Part shown: piece by piece, positions 1 to 6,601 of the stretch
Numbering within the stretch: position 1 is the stretch's first letter
Layout of the letters: every line of letters starts with the position of its first letter
Origin: Christiangramia sp.
GTDB taxonomy: Bacteria > Bacteroidota > Bacteroidia > Flavobacteriales > Flavobacteriaceae
Reading direction: 5' to 3'
Length of the DNA: 6,927 nucleotides
NCBI GenBank assembly: GCA_024635735.1
Contig: JAGXII010000059.1
Location: 1 to 6,927, forward strand
Notes under the pieces: model-generated
What the model was told of the DNA's origin: nothing
Seen by the model: the letters and a program-made list of their open reading frames with translations, nothing else
The model's database searches: none
Translations under genes and position numbers: made by a program

Positions 1-675
1 CATCACTTTTTTAGCTACTTCAATATCAGCATTTTTAGAAACATAAAGGAAATTATTTCCTCGACCACTTACTAATACCGCTCCTGTAGAATGTTCTTTA
101 ACGAAAGCAATCAAACGTTCTCCACCTCTTGGTACGACAAGGTCCAATTGCACCGGTGGATTCTTAAGAAATTCCTGAGTCTGGGCTCTGTCCAAATGCA
201 GAAGTTCGATCCAATTCGTATCCAGATCATTCTCCTTTAATGCCTCATGCCAGCACTCCTCAAGGATCTTATTACTATTAATGGCTTCTTTACCACCTTT
301 TAGATATATCTTATTGTTTGCTTTAAAGGCAAGTACAGCAGCTTCAATAGTCACATCTGGTCTTGATTCGTAAATAATCATGATGTTTCCAAAAGGAGCT
401 GTTTTATTGGTAATATCAAGCCCTGTATCCAGCTTTTTATGCTCAATCGTCTTTCCAACAGGATCATCCTGGTCCATTACTTCTTTTACAGACTGGATCA
501 TCCCGTCTACCTTCTTATCATTTACGATAAGACGGTCGTACATAGCTTGATCTTCTTTATTAAAAGCATCCAGATCTTTCTTGTTGGCTGCAATTATTTC
601 TTTACGTCTTTTATCCAGAATCTTCATCATGGATTTAAGTACGTTATTTTTGGTTTCAGATTTTATCAACTTCAT
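1..675 (-). CDS. proA: Gamma-glutamyl phosphate reductase (glutamate-5-semialdehyde dehydrogenase), C-terminal part missing at window edge
   Basis: This is the second enzyme of proline synthesis. It uses NADPH to reduce gamma-glutamyl 5-phosphate, made by ProB, to glutamate 5-semialdehyde in the cytoplasm. The frame is open from the ATG at 675 to the left edge, giving the first 225 of an expected roughly 400 residues. Family signatures visible are FGNIMIIYESRPDVTIEAA at residues 95-113, LKGGKEAINSNK at 125-136, and DLVVPRGGERLIAFVKEHST at 178-197. These belong to the N-terminal half with the dinucleotide-binding fold. The catalytic cysteine of the family lies further on, outside the window, so activity cannot be judged. 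The gene starts 37 bases after the proB stop and is the last of the visible proC-proB-proA operon. The region upstream of the ATG is A-rich with no clear Shine-Dalgarno sequence, as is usual in Bacteroidota. Identification is firm. Confidence 0.96.
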   Translation of the reverse strand, partial: MKLIKSETKNNVLKSMMKILDKRRKEIIAANKKDLDAFNKEDQAMYDRLIVNDKKVDGMIQSVKEVMDQDDPVGKTIEHKKLDTGLDITNKTAPFGNIMIIYESRPDVTIEAAVLAFKANNKIYLKGGKEAINSNKILEECWHEALKENDLDTNWIELLHLDRAQTQEFLKNPPVQLDLVVPRGGERLIAFVKEHSTGAVLVSGRGNNFLYVSKNADIEVAKKVM

Positions 676-712
676 TTTCTTCGTTTCTTTAGTTAAACTA
701 AGTGAATATTTT

Positions 713-1486
713 TTATGAGGTAAACTTCGTTCCAACCGGTTTTCCGGCCATAATGTCCAGAATTACGTCATCACGTTTACCATTTGCGATATAGGTGGTG
801 ATGTTTTTGGCAGCGGTACCTTTGGCAATCTTGATTTTAGATTCCATACCACCACGGCCTTCACCTTCTCCTTTGTCAGATTGCTGAACATATTTTTCAA
901 CATTCTCGTCAATCTGAACTTTGTTTAATTTTTCAGACTCGTCATCTTCAGGGTGACCGGTATAAAGACCTTCCGTGTCACTCAGGATGATAAGTTTTTC
1001 GGCGCCAATTAATTCGGCTACAAGACTGGCCAGTTCATCATTATCAGAGAACATAGACATGGTTACAGAAACTGCGTCATCCTCATTTGCTATAGGAATA
1101 ATCCCTTCTGAAAGTAAAGATTCATAACAGTTAATCATGTTCTCTCTGTGAATTCCCGGACTAAAATCTCTTTTAGTTGCCAGAACCTGTGCGCAACGCA
1201 TTCCGTAATCATGGAATATACTGTAATAGTGACGCATCATACGTGGCTGACCTACTGAAGAGTATACCTGCCTGCGTTTACTGGCGTCTTTTATATTTAT
1301 TTCTCCAAGTATTTCTTTTCCTGCGATTGCAGAACCAGATGACACAAGAACTACCAGTATATCTTCTTCATATAATGTAGCGATCTGTCTAACCAGGCTT
1401 TTTAATACCGGTCCTAAAATTCTATTGTCTTTATTGGTCATTACGTTGGTACCAACCTTTACGACAATTCTTCTCTTAATCTCCAT
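713..1486 (-). CDS. proB: Glutamate 5-kinase, short form without PUA domain
   Basis: This enzyme catalyses the committed step of proline synthesis, the ATP-dependent phosphorylation of glutamate to gamma-glutamyl 5-phosphate. The 257-residue protein is a complete amino-acid kinase fold. It has the N-terminal VVKVGTNVMT (8-17), the glycine-rich VSSGSAIAGKE (48-58), NEDDAV (134-139, equivalent to NEND in other ProB proteins), FSDNDELASLVA (146-157), LSDTEGLYTG (168-177) and a glycine-rich stretch ending GRGGMESKI (210-218). It ends near residue 257 with a GTKF motif, so the C-terminal PUA RNA-binding-type domain of the roughly 367-residue E. coli enzyme is absent. Short ProB proteins are known in several lineages, so this is probably not a truncation. 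The product is a labile intermediate, and proA begins 37 bases downstream. The proC stop lies 32 bases upstream. In this family the kinase is normally feedback-inhibited by proline; the sequence alone does not show whether that holds here. Confidence 0.95.
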   Translation of the reverse strand: MEIKRRIVVKVGTNVMTNKDNRILGPVLKSLVRQIATLYEEDILVVLVSSGSAIAGKEILGEINIKDASKRRQVYSSVGQPRMMRHYYSIFHDYGMRCAQVLATKRDFSPGIHRENMINCYESLLSEGIIPIANEDDAVSVTMSMFSDNDELASLVAELIGAEKLIILSDTEGLYTGHPEDDESEKLNKVQIDENVEKYVQQSDKGEGEGRGGMESKIKIAKGTAAKNITTYIANGKRDDVILDIMAGKPVGTKFTS

Positions 1487-1518
1487 TTTATTGGTGTTAT
1501 AGTCTACTTAGAATTTTA

Positions 1519-2325
1519 TTATTTCTCTTCTCCTAATTCAACGGCCCTGTCAAAAGCTGCATAAGCCGCATCTTTTATTAATTCCTTTACATTATTATCG
1601 TCCATAGAATCCAGAGCCGCTCTCGTAGTTCCACCTTTTGAAGCTACACGCTCCATCCAGGTATTAGGAGAAAGGTCGTTTCTATTAAAAAGCTCTACGG
1701 CTCCTTCAAAAGTTTGACTTACCAGAACTTTAGAATCGTTTTTACTGAATCCCATTTTTAAAGCGGCTTCCAGCATGGATTGCATAAAATAAAATACGTA
1801 TGCCGGTCCACTTCCAGAAATACCCGTGGAAGCATCGATATAATTTTCACTTTCAACATGGATGGACTCTCCTGTAGTGTCCAGAAGATTTCTAACCATT
1901 AAAAGTTCAACCCGGGAAACCTCCTTAGACTCGGTGTAAGAAGTAACACCTTTTCCTACCTGTGCAGGAAGGTTAGGCATAGATCTTACAACTTTTTTTG
2001 CTCCAAGTCCTTCCTGAATCTTACCTATTGTAACTCCGGCCATTAGAGAAACGAAGATTTGTTCCTTTTTTACCATAGGCTTCATTTCTTCAAACAGGTC
2101 GTCGCAGTGGTAAGGTTTTACTGCAATAAATACCATATCTGCTTCTGGAAGACAATCTTCCAGCTTTTCATATACATCAAAATGGTCAAGTTCTCTGAGT
2201 CTCGCGATCACATCAGCTGATTTATCAAAAATCATTAAGTTTCTTCGATTCAGCATTGCAGATTTCGCCATACCTTCAGCATAGGTAAGACCCATATTTC
2301 CTGCTCCAATTACTAATGTCTTCAT
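1519..2325 (-). CDS. proC: Pyrroline-5-carboxylate reductase
   Basis: This enzyme catalyses the last step of proline synthesis, the NAD(P)H-dependent reduction of 1-pyrroline-5-carboxylate to L-proline. The 268 residues match the usual family length. The N-terminal Rossmann fold carries GAGNMG (7-12), followed by IAVKP (67-71), a MAGV segment (95-98) and RSMPNLPAQVGKG (114-126). The C-terminal helical dimerisation domain carries the P5C reductase signature region: STGISGSGPAYVF (166-178), the following EAALKMGF helix, and VASKGGTTRAAL (227-238). The ATG at 2325 is the only plausible start, because an in-frame stop lies five codons upstream. It is the first gene of the proC-proB-proA operon, with 32 bases to proB. 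Upstream is a long divergent intergenic region that must hold the operon promoter. A 29-codon open frame stops two bases before this start. Confidence 0.96.
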   Translation of the reverse strand: MKTLVIGAGNMGLTYAEGMAKSAMLNRRNLMIFDKSADVIARLRELDHFDVYEKLEDCLPEADMVFIAVKPYHCDDLFEEMKPMVKKEQIFVSLMAGVTIGKIQEGLGAKKVVRSMPNLPAQVGKGVTSYTESKEVSRVELLMVRNLLDTTGESIHVESENYIDASTGISGSGPAYVFYFMQSMLEAALKMGFSKNDSKVLVSQTFEGAVELFNRNDLSPNTWMERVASKGGTTRAALDSMDDNNVKELIKDAAYAAFDRAVELGEEK

Positions 2326-2327
2326 TT

Positions 2328-2417
2328 TTACTTTTTTGGTTCAATTAATTTTAATGGTTTTCTACCATTTTTTTTCTTCTGGCCTAATTTGTTCAAAGAC
2401 CATGCGATAAAGACCAT
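2328..2417 (-). CDS. Possible small basic leader ORF (29 codons) directly upstream of proC
   Basis: The minus strand has an ATG at 2417, 29 sense codons and a TAA whose last base is 2328, so only two bases separate it from the proC ATG. The predicted peptide begins with a hydrophobic stretch (MVFIAWSL) and continues with a strongly basic tail of eight lysines and one arginine; prolines sit at positions 21 and 27. Several codons end in C (GTC, ATC, AAC, GGC), which is unusual for the AT-rich surrounding intergenic DNA, and the spacing to proC would permit translational coupling. I do not recognise the peptide. It has only two proline codons, so a classical proline attenuator is not supported. 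A chance open frame in an untranslated leader remains at least as likely. An in-frame stop lies three codons upstream of the ATG. Confidence 0.2.
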   Translation of the reverse strand: MVFIAWSLNKLGQKKKNGRKPLKLIEPKK

Positions 2418-2520
2418 AATCCCTTAAGGTTTCTATTTAGGTCCAATAATTTAGTTCCATTTCGTATATATATGCTATAATAAAAACCTAAAATCTGGTA
2501 TAAAATCTTAAAATATTATG

Positions 2521-2555
2521 AATGGCTTTTGCGAAATTCATAAATTTAAGCCATT
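2521..2555. repeat. Bulged inverted repeat (possible operator or RNA hairpin)
   Basis: The outer arms AATGGCTT (2521-2528) and AAGCCATT (2548-2555) are perfect 8-base complements. Inside them AAATT (2534-2538) and AATTT (2543-2547) pair around a CATA loop. The two stems stack directly on the right side and are separated on the left by a 5-base bulge (TTGCG, 2529-2533). That gives 13 base pairs in one hairpin. There is no T-run after it on either strand, so it is not an ordinary terminator. It lies about 200 bases upstream of proC and 380 upstream of the kinase gene. It could be a protein-binding site or part of a structured RNA. AT-rich DNA yields some palindromes by chance. Confidence 0.35.
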
Positions 2556-2606
2556 GTAATTGAATAAATGATTAGCTATTAGTTGAAAAACATGATAAAT
2601 TCTTGA

Positions 2607-2627
2607 TCCCGAAATCGGGAATTTTTT
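2607..2627 (+). terminator. Terminator-like hairpin with T6 tail, reading rightward
   Basis: A 5-base stem TCCCG/CGGGA closes an AAAT loop (2607-2620) and is followed by A and six Ts (2621-2627). GC-rich stem bases standing out from AT-rich DNA, with an immediate T-run, are the pattern of an intrinsic terminator on the plus strand. On the minus strand the stem is not followed by a T-run. No plus-strand gene lies upstream in the window, because proC points away. It could therefore end a small RNA, limit antisense or stray transcription towards the kinase operon, or act in a long leader of that operon. The stem is short, so the call is moderate. Confidence 0.45.
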
Positions 2628-2937
2628 GTAGAAATAGTTCCCTGAATTATTAAAAAGTAAATTTTAAGACTAAGAATTTAAAATTTGCAGATTTGACAAA
2701 AACATGCAATAATGGCAGATTTCCATGTAATTGAATTCTCAAAAAATAGCCCGCTTTTGTTTTTTGGCATAGAATTTCCGTTGAATGATGTTAAAATTAT
2801 TATAAAGCATGTGTTATTTGAGATTTTGATGCGATAATTATTTGAATTGGTACAGAGAGATAGAAGTTTATTTTTTATAATTACCGGTTCAATAAAATCT
2901 GGATTAACTCTATTAATAAAACCTACTACTCAGATTA

Positions 2938-5900
2938 ATGAAAAGCACACCACAAAGTGACACAGTTAAGTCTGTGAATAATGAGATGGTTGATCAAACT
3001 AGAATAATTGCTGTTGGAGCAAGTGCTGGAGGATTGGAAGCCCTCAAGTCTTTCTTTAAAAAAATACCGGCAGATGACAATAATTCTTATGTAGTTATTC
3101 AGCATCTATCACCCGATTATAAGAGTATGATGGGAGAATTGCTGAAGAAAAACACAAATCTTCCTATTGTCCAAATCCATGACCAGATGGAAGTTAAACC
3201 TGGTCACGTCTACTTAATTCCGCCGGCAAGTAACCTTACTTTGGAAGACAATTTATTAAGACTGCAGGATAAACCTCAGAATCAACAACTCAATCTGCCA
3301 ATAGATTTATTTTTCGAGTCCCTGTCCCGGGAGCGTGAAGAAAGGGCAATTGGAATTATTCTTAGTGGTACGGGAAGTGACGGAACCCGTGGTGCACGAG
3401 CTATAAAGGAAAATAACGGGATGATAATGGTTCAGGAACCTTCAGAAGCTAAGTTTGACGGTATGCCTAAAAGTGCCATTAATACAGGATTGGTAGATTA
3501 TATCCTTTCTGTAAATGAAATGGGCCCTGAACTTAGAAATTTTATCTCAACGCCACCTATTTTTCATTTTAAGGATGGAGATGTACAATATGATGAAAAG
3601 GAGTTAAATAAAATCCTCAATTATATTGATGAAAAGGCCGGTCTTGATTTTAGAGAATATAAATACGCAACCCTTGCAAGACGTGTAGCAAGACGCGTTA
3701 ATATATGTAAGTGTGATAGCCTTGGTGACTATTACAATTTTCTTCAGAACAATGAGGAGGAAGTGGAAATTCTCTACAGGGAATTTTTGATTGGTGTTAC
3801 TAAATTCTTCAGAGATGAAAAAGTATGGGAAATACTTCGCGAAAAGGTATTTCCAAAACTTATCGCGGATAAAAAAGACGGAGAGGTTTTAAAGGTATGG
3901 GATGTTGCATGTAGCACCGGCGAAGAAGCTTATTCTTTTGCGATGTGCCTTCAGGAAGAAATGGAAAAACAGGAAAAAGAGATTGAAATTAAGATCTTCG
4001 CTACAGATATTTCGCAACCGCATCTCGATATTGGAAGCAAGGGAATTTATCCTGAAAGTATCGTTGCCGACGTTTCCAGAGATTTTCTTTTAAAATATTT
4101 CTTAAGTAAATCTCAAAGTTACCAGATTATTGAGAAAATAAGGAGAATGGTAATTTTCTCCAAGCATAATATTATCAAGAATCCGCCTTTTAGTAATATG
4201 GATATGGTGGTATGCCGTAACCTGCTGATTTATTTTCAGAATAGCATACAAAAAAAGGCGATGAATGTACTTCATTACGCACTTAAGCAGGATGGAATAC
4301 TTGTTCTTGGTACCAGTGAAAGTGTTCAGGATCACAAGGATAATTTTGCAGAGATTGACAGGAGATGGAAAATTTATAAAAATATAGAACCCAGTAAGCG
4401 TCTTAAAAACGGGATTAGCCACGCAACGGCGACCGGGAAAAATAATTCAAAATTACTTAAGAATGAATCTACAACTAACAGGCGAAGTTTTAGAACGCAA
4501 ACCAATCCTATAAGAACCAAATTACAGGTGGAACTCAACGAAACTATTCTGGAACAATTTGGCGGCGCTTCAGTATTTGTGGATGCCGATTATAATATTT
4601 TACAGGCGGTAGGAGAATTTAGAAAATACGCTAACCTTCCGGTATCGGGCTTTTCAATCAACTTACTGGATATGCTGGATACAGACCTTAAATACGCGGT
4701 CCAATCAACATTCAATAAAGCCCATAAAGAAGAAAAGAAAGTCATCTACCGCGATGCGGTGGTCAAACAGGGAAAGAACAGAATTGGTGCCGATATAATT
4801 ATCAAACCCTATACTGAATTCAGTATTGACGGAGAGACTAATTATGTGATCACGTTTGTAGAGAAGGAGCTCAACCTTGTTGAGGTGCAGGAAGTTCCTA
4901 AAATTAGTCCTTCTAACCAGACCAAGGAATACGTTTCTAATCTTGAAGAGGAGTTGAAGAAAACCAAGGAAGAGCTGCAAACTTCCCTGGAAGAAATTGA
5001 AACCAGTAACGAGGAGTTACAGGCAGCTAATGAAGAATTATTAGCCTCTAACGAAGAGTTACAGAGTACCAATGAGGAATTGCAGAGTGTAAATGAAGAA
5101 ATTAATACGGTAAACGCAGAGAATATCCAGAAAATGGATGACCTCTCGGCACTAAATGCCGATATGAACAACCTGCTTAAAAGTACCGATATTGGTGTAA
5201 TATTTCTTGATTCTAATTTAAAGATCAGGAAATTCACTCCGGCGATAAGAAAGCATTTCAGTTTAATAAATTCTGATATAGGAAGGCCTATTGATAATTT
5301 TACTAACAGCTTTGGTTTAAGCAGAAAGCAAAGTTTTCTGGACCGTTGCAGAAAGGTTCTGGACAGTGGAAAAATACTGGAAAAGCATATTGTATCCGGA
5401 GAAGGCAAGAATTATCTGCAACGCATATCACCATATATAGATTCAGATAATCAAACCAATGGAGTGGTTATTTCTTTTATTGATATTGAAACAATCCAGA
5501 AGTCTAAAGAGAAATTAATAGCCAGCGAGAAGCGTTTCAAATCGTTTTATGAAGATGATCCTGTTTTACATTTAAGTGTAGATCCTAAAACTTCACTTAT
5601 CGTGCAGTGTAATAAGAAAGCTGTTCAAAAACTGGGATATGATTCTAAGGACGACCTGATTGGCAAACCCATCTTTGAATTTTTTGATCAGGAATCGCAG
5701 TTTTCTAACTCTAAACTTAAGACCAGCTTTAAGAAATCAGGTGAACTTATTAATCTCGATCAGAACATGATTACCAGGAAGCAAAGGAGGCTTCCGGTAA
5801 TTTTAAATGCCACGGCAGAGAAGGATGAGAATAACAATCTTAAAACGATTCGTTATACCTGTGTGGATATTTCGGCACTTAAAAAGGCTGAAGAGCAATT

Positions 5901-6597
5901 AAAAGAACAAAAAAGTGATCTGGAGCGGGCTAACCGTGATCTGGAACAATTTGTTTCCATTTGTTCTCATGACCTTCAGGAACCGCTTTCCACTATTAAG
6001 TTTGGTAGTGATGTTCTTGGAAAGATGTATGCCGATAAACTTGATGAAAAAGGAGAGAATTATGTGAAGTATATTAAAAATGCTTCGGACAGGTTATCTT
6101 CTCAAATCAGGGCATTACTGGAACATTCCCGTATTGGTAAGAATGGAAAGAAAACAAGCGTTGACACCAAAGAACTTGTAGAGGTTGTAAAATATGACCT
6201 GGGGAAGAGTATCAAGGATACCGGAGCTAAGGTTCATACCGGTGCACTTCCTAAAATTAAGGCTTATGAAGTTGAATTGCGCTTACTGTTTCAAAATCTT
6301 ATAAGTAACGCGATTAAATATGTGCCTAAAGAACGACCCCCCGAAATTCGAATTTCTGCCTATAAAGAAGATAAATACTGGGTATTCTCTATCGTAGATA
6401 ATGGCAGGGGAATATCTAAAGAAGATCAAAAAAATATATTTACCATCTTTAACCGCGTTCCGGGTACCGAAAGTGAGGGCACTGGAGTTGGTTTGGCTCA
6501 CGTAGAAAAAATTGTGCTTTTACATGAGGGTACCATTTGGGTAGATTCCCAGGAGGGAGTAGGAAGTACCTTCTACTTCAAAATAAAAGCCGTTTAA
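2938..6597 (+). CDS. CheB-CheR-PAS-coiled coil-PAS-PAS-histidine kinase fusion protein
   Basis: A 1219-residue cytoplasmic sensor protein with no signal peptide or membrane segment. Domain order: CheB methylesterase at about 20-200, with a likely Ser-His-Asp triad at Ser29 (GASAGG), His56 (VIQHL) and Asp148 (GTGSDG); CheR methyltransferase at about 215-485, with TKFFRD (288-293), the SAM-binding ACSTGEE (324-330), ATDIS (355-359) and CRNLLIYF (426-433); a PAS-like domain at 535-645; a coiled coil of nine heptads at 670-732; a PAS domain at 740-852, in which DIGVIFLD and RKFTPA are typical of CheR-linked PAS modules; a third PAS domain at 860-980; and a histidine kinase at 995-1219. The kinase has the phosphoacceptor His1011 (SHDLQEPL), an N box (QNLISNAIKY), DNGRGIS (1154-1160) and GTGVGLA (1181-1187). 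The receiver domain that normally controls CheB is absent. No receiver or output domain is present, so the phosphoryl acceptor must be another protein. The ATG at 2938 is the first after an upstream in-frame stop; Met17 is an alternative start. Its substrate and signal are unknown. A bacteriophytochrome-like gene starts four bases downstream. Confidence 0.95.
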   Translation: MKSTPQSDTVKSVNNEMVDQTRIIAVGASAGGLEALKSFFKKIPADDNNSYVVIQHLSPDYKSMMGELLKKNTNLPIVQIHDQMEVKPGHVYLIPPASNLTLEDNLLRLQDKPQNQQLNLPIDLFFESLSREREERAIGIILSGTGSDGTRGARAIKENNGMIMVQEPSEAKFDGMPKSAINTGLVDYILSVNEMGPELRNFISTPPIFHFKDGDVQYDEKELNKILNYIDEKAGLDFREYKYATLARRVARRVNICKCDSLGDYYNFLQNNEEEVEILYREFLIGVTKFFRDEKVWEILREKVFPKLIADKKDGEVLKVWDVACSTGEEAYSFAMCLQEEMEKQEKEIEIKIFATDISQPHLDIGSKGIYPESIVADVSRDFLLKYFLSKSQSYQIIEKIRRMVIFSKHNIIKNPPFSNMDMVVCRNLLIYFQNSIQKKAMNVLHYALKQDGILVLGTSESVQDHKDNFAEIDRRWKIYKNIEPSKRLKNGISHATATGKNNSKLLKNESTTNRRSFRTQTNPIRTKLQVELNETILEQFGGASVFVDADYNILQAVGEFRKYANLPVSGFSINLLDMLDTDLKYAVQSTFNKAHKEEKKVIYRDAVVKQGKNRIGADIIIKPYTEFSIDGETNYVITFVEKELNLVEVQEVPKISPSNQTKEYVSNLEEELKKTKEELQTSLEEIETSNEELQAANEELLASNEELQSTNEELQSVNEEINTVNAENIQKMDDLSALNADMNNLLKSTDIGVIFLDSNLKIRKFTPAIRKHFSLINSDIGRPIDNFTNSFGLSRKQSFLDRCRKVLDSGKILEKHIVSGEGKNYLQRISPYIDSDNQTNGVVISFIDIETIQKSKEKLIASEKRFKSFYEDDPVLHLSVDPKTSLIVQCNKKAVQKLGYDSKDDLIGKPIFEFFDQESQFSNSKLKTSFKKSGELINLDQNMITRKQRRLPVILNATAEKDENNNLKTIRYTCVDISALKKAEEQLKEQKSDLERANRDLEQFVSICSHDLQEPLSTIKFGSDVLGKMYADKLDEKGENYVKYIKNASDRLSSQIRALLEHSRIGKNGKKTSVDTKELVEVVKYDLGKSIKDTGAKVHTGALPKIKAYEVELRLLFQNLISNAIKYVPKERPPEIRISAYKEDKYWVFSIVDNGRGISKEDQKNIFTIFNRVPGTESEGTGVGLAHVEKIVLLHEGTIWVDSQEGVGSTFYFKIKAV
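4945..5133 (+). repeat. Nine 21-base units encoding a heptad coiled coil
   Basis: Nine consecutive 7-residue units (residues 670-732) run from EEELKKT through KEELQTS and LEEIETS, then four close copies of NEELQ plus two variable residues, ending with NEEINTV and NAENIQK. The central units begin at 5008, 5029, 5050, 5071 and 5092. At DNA level the copies alternate synonymous codons (AAC GAG GAG against AAT GAA GAA; TTA against TTG). This suggests conservation at the protein level rather than recent slippage. The heptads predict a parallel coiled coil, joining the first PAS domain to the second as a signalling helix or dimerisation rod. This type of linker is known in CheB/CheR/PAS fusion kinases. 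Confidence 0.85.
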
Positions 6598-6601
6598 TTA
6601 T

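Larger units (their letters stand above)
2326..2937. other. Divergent intergenic region between the proline operon and the sensor-kinase operon
   Basis: These 612 bases separate two operons that diverge, so promoters for both must lie here or start within it. The DNA is markedly richer in A+T than the genes on either side. Apart from the small proC-proximal open frame, I see no convincing protein-coding frame. The structured elements are a bulged palindrome at 2521-2555 and a GC-stem hairpin with a T6 tail at 2607-2627. No exact copy of the Bacteroidota -7 element (TAnnTTTG) was found on either strand, so transcription starts cannot be assigned. About 310 bases from 2628 to the kinase start carry no recognisable structure apart from short low-significance repeats. 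Confidence 0.7.

Noticed and set aside
439..696. Plus-strand open frame opposite the start of proA
   Set aside because: It lies antisense to a clearly conserved ProA coding region, and its peptide is a low-complexity Phe/Leu/Ile-rich string with no family features.
2353..2375. Plus-strand hairpin AATGGT/ACCATT followed by a T-run
   Set aside because: The stem is weak and AT-rich, and it points rightward with only antisense DNA of the proline operon upstream. The T-run is explained by the lysine codons of the small minus-strand frame or by base composition.
2817..2844. Possible Bacteroidota promoter for the kinase operon (TTTG at 2817-2820 and TA-N4-TTTG at 2835-2844)
   Set aside because: The -7 element should be TAnnTTTG; here there are four bases rather than two between TA and TTTG, and the spacing to the upstream TTTG is short.
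2489..2902. Repeated 10-mer TAAAATCTGG at 2489-2498 and 2893-2902, and GCAGATTT at 2688 and 2715
   Set aside because: Short AT-rich matches of this length are expected by chance in 600 bases of such composition, and they form no regular array.
4102..4422. Minus-strand open frame opposite the CheR domain, and similar frames at 4705-4980, 6283-6501, 3902-4093 (+) and 1177-1380 (+)
   Set aside because: All lie inside strongly supported coding genes in other frames and show no recognisable domain.
4842..5408. Minus-strand 188-codon open frame opposite the kinase coiled coil
   Set aside because: Its Ser/Leu-rich repeated peptide (CNSSL units) is the mirror of the 21-base heptad repeats on the plus strand. 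The length is explained by the repeat lacking stops in that frame.
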